A stretch of DNA of 64,000 nt from Actinostola sp. cb2023 (GCA_033675265.1 JAUJYZ010000551.1:197001-261000), one strand, 5' to 3'. Shown: positions 10,288-22,304, counted from the first letter of the stretch. Notes: generated by a model not told the origin, from the letters alone. Program-made: numbers and translations.

Positions 10288-10585
10288 CACTTAACCCATG
10301 TTTGGGTATAGGGGTGCCGCTGAGGGTTTGAAACCCTGGTCCTGTTTAGGACAAAATATATATACTAAAATATCCACCCTGTCTAGGACAACACCCTCTA
10401 TTTTATGACCCCTATGACAAAGGACAAAATACTGTCTTCTGTCTGGCAGTTCTACTGATACAGTACACAAAAATTCATCACCGACGACAATCGTGCAATA
10501 CCATACCCTGTTTAGGACAGACTCACATAACATTATATACCCAGTCAAAAACCGATACCCTGTCCAGCGGCACGCCCCCGTATAG
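10288..10585 (-). repeat. 'cctaaacaggg' repeat family, inverse copy
   Basis: Ends 'cccatgtttgggtatagggg' and 'cgtatagccc' and internal reiterations of 'ccctgtttaggac' or 'ccctgtctaggac' match the complement of 13534-13906. The family is made of repeated 'tcctaaacagggt' units inside conserved outer ends. Confidence 0.8.
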
Positions 10586-13123
10586 CCCAGACCCTACTAA
10601 CAGAACTGCACCGTGAACTTTCAGATTGAGTTTCTCATACACACGAGACAATTGTAACAATTATTTATTTCAGATAACCACTCAGTAACGTTCATTTGTA
10701 CGACTGTGTAATCTTGAAATTAAAACACTAACTATTAATTGTCCTGAATTACTCTGTGATAAATCAAATACAAAATTTTGATTCCATTTTAATGATAATG
10801 AAGCAGATTATTTCACGGCAATGTTGTAAGAAATATCGATATTGTTGCAAAGTCATTGCATGAACATGTTCAATGAAGTAATTAGTCATTCAGTACGTGT
10901 CAGTGCTGTTGACATAGACTGATTCTAAATGATGATTTGCGGACGAACTCTCAAATGTTTAATAATGGTACATGTATATTTACTGAATAAATCCATCTAG
11001 GCATTACATATAGTTCTTTTGATTGGATTGTAATATGTTGTACATAGAGAGAGCTTGAAACCCTTGTTTTCCCGGCAAAATCGCGATCAAACACTTCTGT
11101 CACACAATCTGCTGAAATTGACTGACTGAGTGTTTATTAACTTAATTAGTATGTGTGAAACGAAGCTATTTACCTTTTATCATGTTCTTGTAAGATTTTA
11201 AGGTCTTTTAAAGCACTAAGCGGTTAAAAAGACAGTATACGAAGAACCAAGTCCGACTTATTGATGATAAACAAACAAAATTTGATGGGAAAAGAGCCGA
11301 CTACCTTGAAGAGTCGGAGGTTGCTCACGCGAAGTCGTTGAAAATATCCGAGTAAGAGTTTTTGGAAATCAAGAAAGGAAAGAATAAACTTGTTAAAAAT
11401 GGCTAAATTAAGAAAATAAACTGCCGCACTTTTAAGAACGGATCTCCATAAAATGGCTTAAATATAGTCGACCGCCGAAGGCCGTCGACAACTGACTTTT
11501 AACTCGAAGTGAAAATAAGATGTTTTTTGAAAATTTGCCATTATTGCATGTAACCCAGCTCTACATAGGCTAAATATCACAACCAAACTAAATGTATCAT
11601 AGAAAATCATGTAATATGAGTTTTACAGAGCGCCAAAGTGACCCGAAATTTTAGCGTCTTTCAGGGCGATTTTGATGCAAAACAAGGGGGGGTGGTCAAC
11701 TTTCGAGCAAAAGCCTGAACCAAACTTTAAATACGACCATTCTTAATCTATTCCTATAGGTAATAAATGATAGCAATTTGAAAGGAATCGGCCGACCCCC
11801 ATCTTTCAACTCTGCCCGGTTTTCTCAGACAATGACACTTAAAAAGTTCCAGCGCCTTTTAATTTTTTTTTAAATTGGGAAAGTTCAAATGTGTGGTCGA
11901 AGTGCTGTTTTTGATTGTCGCGCTGTCCAAATAATGGCGCGAGTACCATTGTAGCCTCAAAACTATTTCAATACCAATCAAACTTTACACAGATAAAGAA
12001 GCACTATCGACAATGAATTTCAGTCCAAAAATTGTTCTGCTCTGTAAATCAAATATTTTTGCGAGCCATTTCGAGAATGAGTATAAAGTGCACAGAAAGT
12101 TACGGCGAAAAATAGGGTATATTAAATCGCATAAAACGGTTCCTGGTATGTCATTGTTCTACATTTAAACTTTATAGCCTTAAAGTTATGTTATTGAAGT
12201 TTGTCTCTACCAAGTTTCACGGTCAAAATCGCATTCTTTCCCAATCAGAAAATCGATCGTCCGAGTACTACTTTTGGCCGGAGCGTCATTGATACTTTGA
12301 CTCTTGAGAAGACATCAAAGTGGGCCGATAAAATTCGAAACTACCTCTAAAGAAGTCTCAATGCACAGCTATTGAAGTTAAAAGACAGCGAAATGCTTTG
12401 AAAATCAATTCAATTCAATTTCTGCTAGACCTCACTAGTCTTTCAACATTTACAATCCCATAACTTGTCAACAATATAATTTAATTATGTACATGATGGT
12501 ACGTCTCATTCACATTATTTACTCTTGCTCGTTCGCTCTCATAAACAACCGCATTCTATTCCAATAAAACACGACTAGAAGATCATAACAGATCAAAACG
12601 TTTAATATTCTGTTATTGACATTAAAATATTATTACTATTATTAAATTTGCTACTCTTCTGGCTACAGTCCCTACAATATTCTCGATATGTAAATTAGGT
12701 TGTTCGTTTCCTTGTCAATCTAGTAATTGTACCTTCATCGCCGAGAAAAACTTGTCGAAAAAGTACATTACGTTACCGTAGAGTAAAGGTCTATGTTTGA
12801 CGGATTTAGTTTTCTAGCCAAGAAATAAATAAATTGAAACTGGACGGCCAGGCCAGGAGCCACGCAAGAGAGCCACGCGAGTGCGGGCAAATATTGCCGG
12901 CAATTTTGTTGCAGCGTGTGTGTTCACCCATGAAACTGATTGCTCGCAATTGACTAGCGCGCGCTAATACGACGTAATTTGTTGCTCGCAAGATGTTGCA
13001 GAGGTGGACACACGCAGTTGCATGCACCGTGTGTCCGGCCCTTTAGCGAACGTTGATATTCGTCATCACTAAGCGTACGTAGCAACTGCCGCAAATCCTT
13101 CTCGTATTTCCTCTACTGTTAGT

Positions 13124-13192
13124 CTCCTATGCACCCGTTCTTATTTTCAGGATCCCTGCGATCCCGAAAGTAAGAACGGGTGCATAGGAGAC
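13124..13192. repeat. Perfect-stem palindrome
   Basis: 'agtctcctatgcacccgttc' is followed by its reverse complement after a short loop containing 'ggatccctgcgatcc'. Confidence 0.75.
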
Positions 13193-13434
13193 TACTCTAC
13201 TGTTAGCTCTCCAAATCATCCACATTTAAAAGGCATAATCACGCTTGGGTCACGTGTCATGTGTACTGTGTTACACATTTTTATATTGCTCAATATATTG
13301 TCAAGATCGCGAGTGCTCTTTAATACTAATCTTTCAGTGTGGTGAATGACTTTTTGTAGTTATATAGCGCTTCTTGACCGTATTACGGATTGCGGCGATT
13401 CTCATTACCATGGACATTTGGAGTTCGTTGCGCT

Positions 13435-13483
<49 letters not shown>
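13435..13483 (+). repeat. Poly-G tract of 49 bases
   Basis: An uninterrupted run of G ends in a T-rich stretch. It directly precedes the 'cctaaacaggg' repeat copy at 13534; a second copy of a related repeat at 20970 is also preceded by a G run (20953-20969). Confidence 0.9.
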
Positions 13484-13486
<3 letters not shown>

Positions 13487-13533
13487 TTTTATTTTATTTC
13501 TTTTCAGGATTCGCCCATGGGTACTCCCATATA

Positions 13534-13906
13534 TGGGCTATACGGGGACGTACCGCTGGACAGGGTATGGTTTTTGGCCTCTCTGCCCTGAACAGGGTAT
13601 ATAATTTTATGTGAGTCTGTCCTAAACAGGGTATGGTAATGCACGATTGTCGTCGTTAAATATGGTTTTATCCGGTATTTAGCCAACCGAGAGAGAAGTT
13701 TGCCGATCTTTAGCAGGTGATCAGTCAACATAAAACACGTTAAAATTGTGTAAAAGAAGACAGTGTTTATTTTGTCCTTTGTCCTAAACAGGGTCCTAAA
13801 ATAGAGGGTGTTGTCAGTAGACAGGGTAGGTATTTTAGATTGTTTTGTCCTAAACAGGGTCAATGTTTCAAACCGTCAGCGGCACCCCTATACCCAAACA
13901 TGGGTC
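13534..13906 (+). repeat. 'cctaaacaggg' repeat family, forward copy
   Basis: Outer ends 'gggctatacggggacgtacc' and 'gcggcacccctatacccaaa' frame at least five 'gacaggg/aacagggt' units. It is the same family as 10288-10585 (inverse) and 5086-5170 (partial). Confidence 0.8.
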
Positions 13907-14176
13907 AAGTAGTAACTCCCCCGGAATGCAACAGAGATGTTATGGTGGAACATTGAAACTCCAACCAGATGAGGGAGTAAAGACAGAAATGAAGCTACTT
14001 CTTGCATTTAATTTATTTCTTTAATTTATCGATGGGTTTCCAGAGGTAAAGCACGCGCGCAATTTTTATGCACAGCGAACCCCAACCTTACGTATTTCGC
14101 GCGCGCGCTCTACCACAGGAAACCCATCAAAGAAAGGTGCAAATATATATTTATTTAGTAGCCTCGGAAGCAATAG

Positions 14177-14233
14177 CCTCCTTTGCAGACGCTTTTAATG
14201 TCGACATTAAAAACGTCTGCAAAGGAGGCTACG
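14177..14233. repeat. 57-bp palindrome
   Basis: 'agcctcctttgcagacg' pairs with 'cgtctgcaaaggaggct' around a 'taatgtcgacatta' centre. Confidence 0.8.
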
Positions 14234-14564
14234 GAAGCAATGGTTGGGCTACCAATGAGAAAACGATATATATGAAGACAATGAAACACGCCATACAGCT
14301 ACGTTGTTCTTTATGATATCAAAGGCCTTTCAGAAAAAAACGAGTTTGACTATGGGGATATAACAACAACGTTTGCTCAACCTTACGCGCGTGGCTCATG
14401 GTCGTCCAGTTTCTTTCCCGATTAAGCAGACATTTGATATTTTTGCTAGAAAACTAAACGCGTCTATTTACATTGATAACGTCAAACATAGACCTATACT
14501 CTACGGTAACGTAATGTACTTTTTCGACAAGTTTTTCTCGGCGATGAAGGTACAATCACTAGAC

Positions 14565-14655
14565 TGACAACATCCTCGAAAACCAATGGACTCCCCCCTT
14601 CCCTTGCGTTTCCCCTCCCCTCCCCCTCCCCTACAGCCCCTGGGTTTCCGAGGAT
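14565..14655. mobile_element. Tiny inverted-end insertion in the right arm of C
   Basis: Compared with C's left arm, about 85 bp are extra here. They start 'atcctcgaaaacc' and end 'ggtttccgaggat', and are flanked by near-identical 'gactgaca'/'gattgaca'. The middle is C-rich. Its absence from the left arm shows it arrived after the arms formed. Confidence 0.6.
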
Positions 14656-15533
14656 GGATTGACAAGGAAACGAACAACCTAATTTACATATCGAAAATAT
14701 TGTAGGGACTGTAGCCAGAAGAGTAGCAATAATATAATAATATTTTAATGTCAATAACAGAATATTAAATGTTTTGATCTGTTATGATCTTCTAGTCGTG
14801 TTTTATTGGAATATAATGCGGTTGTTTATGAGAGCGAACGAGCAAGAGTAAATAATGTGAATGAGACGTACCATCATGTACATAATTAAATATATTGTTG
14901 ACAAGTTATGGGATTGTAAATGTTGAAAGACTAGTGAGGTCTAGCAGAAATTGAATTGAATTGATTTTCAAAGCATTTCGCTGTCTTTTAACTTCAATAG
15001 CTGTGTATTGAGACTTCTTTAGAGGTAGTTTCGAATTTTATCGGCCCACTTTGATGTCTTTTCAAGAGTCAAAGTATGACGCTCCGGCCAAAAGTAGTAC
15101 TCGGACGATCGATTTTCTGATTGGGAAAGAATGCGAGTTTGACCGTGAAATTTGGTAGAGACAAACTTCAATAACATAACTTTAAGGCTATAAAGTTTAA
15201 ATGTAGAACAATGACATACCAGGAACCGTTTTATGCGATTTAATATACCCTATTTTTCGCCGTAACTTTCTGTGCACTTTATACTCATTCTCGAAATGGC
15301 TCGCAAAAATATTTGATTTACAGAGCAGAACAATTTTTGGACTGAAATTCATTGTCGATAGTGCTTCTTTATCTGTGTAAAGTTTGATTGGTATTGAAAT
15401 AGTTTTGAGGCTACAGCGATGCTTGGTACTCGCGCCATTATTTGGACAGCGCGACAATCAAAAACAGCACTTCGACCACACTTTTGAACTTTCCCAATTT
15501 AAAAAAAAATGAAAAGGCGCTGGAACTTTTTAA

Positions 15534-15640
15534 TATGCTTTTCGAAAATAGGTTACCCAAAGGTATCATCTGGCAAAATTTGAGACATTTGTCCAAGGGG
15601 TCGCTGACCGGCGATTCTCGGTTCTATCAGGCATTCACTC
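15534..15640 (-). mobile_element. Element A, right half of a TTAA-flanked palindrome
   Basis: Reverse complement of 5418-5524 with two mismatches, flanked by TTAA at 15530-15533 and 15641-15644. See the left half. Confidence 0.85.
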
Positions 15641-15644
15641 TTAA

Positions 15645-15830
15645 CAACGAGAAAGAAGGACAAGAAGAGCTGACTAAAGTATGTAACGAAGCGGAATCGA
15701 CTAAAGTCCATGATTCGTCACTGATACTTACCCCTCAGTACCCCCCTAGGGTATCTGCGATGTTATTGAGCAAAAGCTCAGAAAGAAAGAAAAACGAAAG
15801 TTTGTCGTGGTATGTTGTGTTTTGTCCTCT
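15645..15830 (+). CDS. Continuation of the interrupted plus-strand gene
   Basis: Immediately after the outer TTAA the frame reads NEKEGQEELTKVCNEAES, then LILTPQYPPRVSAMLLSKSS and ERKKNESLSW. It is charged and helical in the first half. The same strand and reading style end at the left outer TTAA (5413), so the two flanks were probably contiguous before element A arrived; the frames differ by one. No domain recognised. Confidence 0.4.
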
Positions 15831-15849
15831 ATTGTATAATCTATCTCTT

Positions 15850-17195
15850 TTTAGCAATGCTAAATGATTTGAGATTGTCTCTTAGAGACTGTCCAGCATA
15901 AACCACTTTACCAGATTTTGCCAAGTCTTTCTCAAATTTTCCTCTAAAAAACTCTTTGGTTCTTGTGTTGCAAAGTTTGTGGAGCATGTCACTATATCTT
16001 GTCAATACACTTCTCGTTTGATGTGGTAGCACACTTCTCTAGTGACCATTTAAAATATTTCAATAATTCATCATCATTATAAACATTGAAGCGAATCACT
16101 TCCAAGAATTTGCTCTTATGTTTGTTTAACTTTCTTTCATTCACATACTCTCTGATGCCCAAATCTGCCTCTCTTACAAATAAAAAGGCAGTAAATCTTT
16201 CTTGACAAAAGTCAAATTTCCCTCATCAAGAAACTTAAGAGCATCTGGAAGATAGCTTTTGTCTGTTCCTTTCATCTGTACCAAAATGTCTAATTCTTGT
16301 TCCATTTGAGACTGTTAGTTTTCTTTTCCCTTTCTTTGCTGAAAGAGTGTCTTTCCTAAGTTTAATCATCTGGCAAAGTGCTGCACCAGATATTCGGTAT
16401 AAACTAACATCATCCTCTGGTATTACATTCGTTTCAGCATCAACTGGTTTAGAAACAATGCTACTTGATTCATACTTAGCGAAGTCATATACAAGGGAAT
16501 GCAAAATACCGGTGATGTCTCTAATGGTACTCGATGAATATTCTTGTGATAGTTTGACAAATACACGACTGCATACCATTGAATAATTATTGTTGGAATC
16601 GCCGTCCAGGTACATCAACAGATGATTCATCCACCGCATCGTTAACTTTGCTTTCCTATCCGTTCTTACTTCTTTTGCAACATCAGACACAAACTCAATG
16701 TTGTTAACTAGGTCACGAAGCTCACCATAGCGTACATCGATGATTTCGTGAATAAGTTGTCTATGTGATTCGTAGTATGTCATAACCTGCTGTGTTTTCA
16801 GTTTTTCCGACACAAAACTCCAACACATGGGCTGCTTTTCTAGTAACTTTGCTCGAAGATTATCCAGTTCCTTGTTTGTAAGAGCCTTTTTGTTTTTGTT
16901 TTTGTTTGTTTTGCTGTTACGTAATTGTACAGCTCGGTTGATACTTTGCTTTTTTCCCGCCGTCACCGTCGTCGTGTCACACCTCACTTGGACCTTTTTG
17001 CCCTTTTGAAGAACAGTTTCTCTTAGTTTTCTTTTACTAGATTCTGAAGAGTTATTCCCTTTCCTGCTGACTGTATTGCTTTCATCGCTATAATCACTGT
17101 CACTGTCACTTGTAGCACTGTAAGCACTTGAACTTGAAATCTCGCTACTTTCCGACTCAAAATCAAATTCTTCTCGGAAAAATCTGACATTTCAT
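15850..17195 (-). pseudogene. Unrecognised ~400-residue gene, frameshifted, probably element-encoded
   Basis: Reading on the minus strand, the N-terminus is Ser/Asp-rich (SDSDSDYSDES), followed by KRKLRETVLQKGKKVQVR and the longest open stretch, 250 codons (16987-16235). That stretch contains a helical region with LTMRWMNHLLMYLDGD and ISGAALCQMIKLRK. The product then continues through two or three one-base frame changes (near 16300, 16180 and 16020), ending with TRYSDMLHKLCNTRTKEFF and a stop at about 15862. I do not recognise the family. It converges tail-to-tail on the plus-strand gene at 15645, the layout of a two-gene DNA transposon. Its end lies about 220 bp from the TTAA nest. Confidence 0.5.
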
Positions 17196-17839
17196 TACTG
17201 ACACTTGACTGTACTCCATAACAATCGATCCCCTGTTCTAATTCTCTATAGCTACGGATATACCATTGTCCTACGTTTTGAAAATCGTTTTCCGGAAGTT
17301 CATTTCCTCAGACGTCCGCATTCTAAAAATAGATTTATTGAAATTAAGATATCCCAGACCCTATACTGGAAGACTCCCTCTCTGTCCCTCATGGTCTCTT
17401 GGTAGAACCCATGTTGTGATTATTATTTTGAGAGCACTTTATTATCTCATAAAAGTTTGTCAATAGTTGACAATTTGTTGAGGTCTTCTTTCCGTCATCT
17501 GGATGCTGAAGGAATTCGTTACTAAAAATCCACTGATAAACTGACAACTGATAAGCTAGTGGCCCTCTATATATACATAAATAATATAATATAACGTTTT
17601 CCCGTAACTGAAGTTTAGTATGCAAATGAGCTGTGCTCAGCTGGCTGTACTTGTGGTTTGATGAATATGTGACGAATACACGTAAAATGCACTGTGAAAC
17701 CAAAATATATTTTTTATTTTGCACTCTCATAAGCTACACTCAAATTACTTCGTGCTAAAAAATAATAATACTGCTTTGGAAAATGTTAGTAGTGGCAACG
17801 TCCGGGGAGGGGTGGTCCTTTGGCCCTAGCAAGGAAGTG

Positions 17840-17858
17840 TTAAAGTGCAAGTATCACG
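17840..17858 (+). repeat. Kolobok left end: TTAA + 15-bp terminal inverted repeat
   Basis: TTAA at 17840-17843, then AGTGCAAGTATCACG. Confidence 0.9.
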
Positions 17859-18677
17859 ATTTAAACAACTTTTCACCAAATGATTATTTGATCTGTCTAA
17901 TTTCTATCTGCAAACCTTTTTCGATAGTTGTCGAGTTAGAAACGCGCTAAAAATTGCCGATAAAGTTCATTTCCGGTTGAAATACGATAATTAGCAGTGA
18001 CGTAGGGAGAGGAACGAAATCAAACGCTGCCTGCCTTCTTCAGTTCTTGTTCTTTGTGCTGTTCGATTATTGTACTTACAGCCATTGTAGAAAACGCTAT
18101 AAACAGTTGTGGACTACATCACCGAAAGAATTTTACTCCAAGTCAACACAGTTGTATTTGTTCAAAACACTTCACTTCTTCGTGCTTTGTCAATGATTCT
18201 GTTAAAACATCACTGGGATTTGGTCTAAGGTAACCCGGATTTTAAGACATTTTAAAGATTTAATTCAGACATTATTGACTGATATTTCCATATTTTTTAG
18301 ACGTTTCACATCACAAAAACACATAAGAACTTATAAGATTATCGTTCACGGTTCAGTCAGACTTCGCCGTACGTTCACAGTCGCACATCCACAATGTCCT
18401 TCAACACTACGCAAACATGCACAACACAGTTACTTAAAATAACTATTTGTGTCTTTTTAAACTAACCTAGTCGACGCGAACTGAAGTCAAGTGCAGTACC
18501 TTCCATTTTTACTCCTGTTTCTACGGACCAAAGTACTACTAGGAAAGCCTACCAAAAACGTGAACGTCACAGAGTAAGAAAACAGTAAATCAGTAGTTTA
18601 TTTATATTTCTCAATAAAACCCTATATCCAGCTGTAACATTTCCCCCTTCTTGTTTATTGGACGAAAGGTTTTACAG

Positions 18678-19763
18678 ACAGCTCTCGAGACCTCAAGAAG
18701 TAGTACTTCATCTAGTACTGTCCAAGATAATGTTCAAGATACAGATGTCGAGGAGCAAAGCGTCCAGAATTCTGTTGGCTGCCAAACAACACCAGAAACA
18801 ACGAACGGTTCTGTGCTATGTAAACCAAAACCAATAGTTAAACACAAAGGTAAAAATTCCTTAACGTGAAAAAGAATCAATTTAAAAAAACAGACTGCTG
18901 AATAATTGATATTTTTAACCTTGTAGAGATAAACTGTATTGCTGAGATGAAATCCATTGGTATTCAGTGTTCACTAATAGGTACAAACCCTATTTGGAAT
19001 GATAGTGACAGTGATAGTTCTAGTAGTAGTGATGATGAGATGTGTATTGACGAAGATTACAAGGCAGAAAGTTCTGATACTAATAGTGATAGTGAAGAAG
19101 CTTCTCCTACATCATTAGATGAAGTAAGTTCCCACACCCACACTTCGGTAATAGCATTTTATTTGAGGTTTCAGTAATCTAATTTAAGTAAGTAAATTTT
19201 AACAATTATGTTTATAGTCTTTCCTCACAAGATCAAGCAAACGAAGAAAGAGCATTTATTGTCTATGAAAGCTGCCTACTCAAGTTATTTAAAAACTGTT
19301 TTTATTGCAACTCATTGGATGTGCAAACTACTATCCCTGTAATTCAAGGAACAATGATCAAAGTAAAACAAGTGTGCAATGCTTGCAATGAAATATATTC
19401 ATGGTGCAATCAGAGGATAATAAATGGACTCCCATTAGGAAATATACTTCTTTCTGCTTCAATCCTATTTGCTGGAGCACTTCCAAGGAAGACACTGAGA
19501 GTCCTGACATTTGCTGGAATCCAGGCAATATCTCCCCAAACATATTTTTCAGAGACGATATCTTCATGGTATTATTTCAAAAGTGTGGGAGCATCATGCA
19601 TCAGACATCCATGAGGTCTTAAAGGACCAGCATCTTGTTCTGGCTGGAGATGGAAGAAGTGACAGCATGGGCCACTGTGCCAAATATGGTACTTACACCC
19701 TATTGGACATAAACATAAACCAAATTGTTCATATTACAACAGTACAGGTAAAGTGTTAAAATT

Positions 19764-19814
<51 letters not shown>

Positions 19815-22223
19815 TAAATGATGATAGAGTGTTTATATAATTAAAAACTGAAGCAGGATCTCCTCTTATTTCAAGAGCAATGAAGTGAAATCAAGTTATC
19901 ATATGGAATTAGAGGGGCTTAAAAGAGGATTAGAACACCTACAAAGTACAAACTTGGAAGTGAAGACACTAATCACAGACAGACACTATCAAATAAGGAA
20001 GTGGTTACGGGAAAATTATCCAAACATCCTACATTTCTTTGATATATGGCATGTAGCAAAAGGTACAAAAGCATTTTTTTAAATAAGAAACCGATTTATT
20101 TGAAACAATATCTTACATTAGATATCATATTTATTGTAGGGCTTCAAAAAATCCTCAAAGGCCTATCTAAGAGGAAAGACTGTTCACTTGTTGAATCGTG
20201 GATGAAGGGAATAACACATCATGTATATTGGTGTGCCACAACAAGTCAAGGAAATCAAGAGCTGGCCCTTGCTAAATGGTTGTCTATTGGAAACCATGTA
20301 ACCAACAAACATACAGGACATGCCAGCAGTTTGTATCCCAACTGCACCCATCCACCCCTTCATAAGAAATGGTTTAAGCCTGGTAAGACTTCAAAATCTG
20401 TAGTCATTTGAGGAATTATCCAAAAAGATTGTTTCCTCTATTTTTAATAAAGGGAAAAAATATATGAATGAATGAAGATCTACTGTAGATGAAAATAAAG
20501 ATGTATAAAATTTTGATGAAACATTCTGATCAGTGCTTTTACAGTCATTAATTTTTATGGACACTAAAAAACACAGTTGGCTAAAATTATCAAACACCAT
20601 CAAAGTACCTGTAGTGATTTGCTTGTTGATTCAAGACAGAACATTAGTGAAGAAATAGAAAATGAGGCAGCGTCCTCTATCGAGTTTTAGAAGCATGCAG
20701 GAATTGGAAGAAGACAAGGAAGTGTTAGGAGAAGGAGCAGAGTGCTTCTCACACTTCTCACGTCTTCTTTCAATTCCCAAGTGCTTCTATAACTCGATAG
20801 AGGACGCTGCCTCATTTTCTATTTCTTTTATAAAATACAATTACGATTTTAAGTCAAGTTTTCAATTTTGTTTGAATATCGGCGCGTGCACGCAGTGCTG
20901 TGTGCTCTCATAGAACACATGGAATACACAACATTTGGCCAATCAGAGCCCCGGGGGGGGGGGGGGGGGTACGTTTTGGTCTGGTATAGGGTATGGTTTC
21001 CGCAATAACGCCACTATCAGTCGCTATCAGTTTACATATCCCTTTAACACGGTTTCAATCTGGGATAGGGTATACATTTTTAAGCTTTAGTCTGGGATAG
21101 GGTGTACATTTTTAAGCTTTTGTCTGGAATAGGGTATGGAAAATCAAACTTTTAGGTCTGGGATAGGGTCAGGGTTTTGAGGTGTCCGCGGCACACCCCT
21201 ACCCAAAAATACCCTTAGTGCCCCGGGATCAGAGCGCACATTATATCATAGTTATTTCATAACATATAATAATTTTCAAATTGATTCTCTTTGTCTACTC
21301 TTCCAAAGGTTTGCTAGTCACTAATATGTCCAGATATTAAATTATTATTATTATTTTGAAGGATCAGAGGCATTTGAGAAACTCTCTGACATTTTAGAAA
21401 ACAAGAGAATACAAGATGACATCAAGCAACTCTCCCCATATGGGCAGACCTCATCAATTGAAGGCTTCCATAGTATCATTAACCACTTTGCCCCTAAGAT
21501 GGTGCATTTTTCATATAAAGGGATGTGGAGCCGGTAAGATATAAGTCCCCATGATCATTGCCACTTCCTGTTATACTAATATAACTTATTGTTTTGGTAC
21601 TCATTGTATTATGTATAACTTACTGAATAACAATTCAAATTATGACATCATATGATAGTATACTAGTGCAAACAATATATCTGTGAAACAGTAGTCTAAC
21701 TAATTAATACTAAATAGCACTGATGAAACAATAGAAACAATAGATATAACACTATTTAGTACTATTTAGTAAGTACTATTTCACTGTTATATTGTTAATG
21801 GCACTCTATTGTTTGTAGAACAATTCTTGCTGCCATGCACTTTAATGAAAACAATGGGAGGGAGCAAGCCACCAACAATAAAGGGGAACTTGAATTTACT
21901 ATCCAATATCCAAAGGCAAAGAGTGGAGGTTACGTGGTCAGGAGAATAAGTGGTGCTTGTTCGTTCAGGGAGTAGATTGTTTGTAATTATTACTTAATTC
22001 TAGAGATGCTTATATTTTCAATGCTGTATTTTATCTATTGATTTTAGATTATGTACAAGAGCTATTTAAAGAAGTCCGTCTTGCCATACAAGGTGACGAG
22101 GAAGCTACATGTACTATTGGGGAAGAGGTTTTCCCTCCCCCATTAAACAAAGAATTTGTGCGACCAAACAAGGCAGAAGCAGTCAAAGACTTCTATACGA
22201 GATATCACCAAGGAAATGAATAA
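18678..22223 (+). CDS. Kolobok-type DDE transposase, eight recognisable exons
   Basis: Exons by splice signals and phase: 18678-18849, 18927-19123, 19218-19747, 19876-20062, 20140-20382, 21362-21533, 21819-21949, 22048-22223, about 600 codons; an upstream start exon was not fixed. Ser/Asp-rich N-terminal exons lead to a Cys-x2-Cys pair (VCNACNEIY), then the catalytic region. Likely catalytic residues are Asp in LAGDGRSDSMGH (exon 3), Asp in LITDRHYQIRK (exon 4) and Glu in SSIEGFHS (exon 6), with the Kolobok-like FFDIWHVAKG and ACTGCxHP-like NCTHPPLHKKW blocks between. Two single-base discrepancies (junction of exons 2-3, and about 19570 in exon 3) break the frame, so this copy is inactive unless they are sequence errors. 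The product would cut and paste DNA at TTAA in the nucleus. Confidence 0.8.
19765..19811 (+). repeat. (ATC)n microsatellite in a transposase intron
   Basis: About 15 consecutive ATC units between exons 3 and 4 of the Kolobok transposase. Confidence 0.95.
20651..20827. repeat. Foldback insertion in a Kolobok intron
   Basis: 'agaaatagaaaatgaggcag' at the left pairs with its complement at the right; the arms continue through 'cgtcctctatcgag'. It lies in the long intron between exons 5 and 6 (20383-21361). Confidence 0.75.
20953..21228 (+). repeat. G tract plus 'gggatagggta' repeat
   Basis: A 17-base G run is followed by four or more units of 'ctgggatagggta', ending in 'gtccgcggcacacccctacc'. 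The design (internal units, then 'cggca.cccctaccc') parallels the 'cctaaacaggg' family, so the two are probably distant subfamilies. Confidence 0.7.
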
Positions 22224-22304
22224 AAAATAATCATATATTCTTAGTGATACATAAATATCCTCAATTATCCTACCAAAATCATTCCCAAAATCTCAATAGT
22301 TGTC

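Larger units (their letters stand above)
5529..11838. mobile_element. Element B, 6.3-kb TTAA-flanked element with ~1-kb inverted arms
   Basis: It begins 'gtgtcattgtctgag' after TTAA (5525-5528) and ends 'ctcagacaatgacac' before TTAA (11839-11842). The left arm (5529 to about 8310) pairs with the right arm (10865-11838) as a long inverted repeat. The left arm is interrupted between about 6007 and 7846 by element D. The interior (8311-10864) carries no transposase gene, only smaller repeats (foldback at 9021, SINE at 9420, palindrome at 10091, 'cctaaacaggg' repeat at 10288). It is a non-autonomous foldback element, presumably moved by a Kolobok-type transposase in trans. Confidence 0.85.
11843..15529. 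mobile_element. Element C, 3.7-kb TTAA-flanked element with ~1-kb inverted arms
   Basis: It starts 'aaagttccagcgcctttt' after TTAA 11839-11842 (shared with element B) and ends with the complement before TTAA 15530-15533. Arms 11843-12802 and 14480-15529 pair; the right arm carries an extra insert of about 85 bp. The interior (12803-14479) has a palindrome, a 49-base G tract and a 'cctaaacaggg' repeat but no transposase. Like B it is a non-autonomous foldback element, inserted in the central TTAA of element A. Confidence 0.85.

Noticed and set aside
13346..13614. Open frames with poly-glycine in three frames
   Set aside because: They are produced only by the 49-base G tract and have no conserved flanks.
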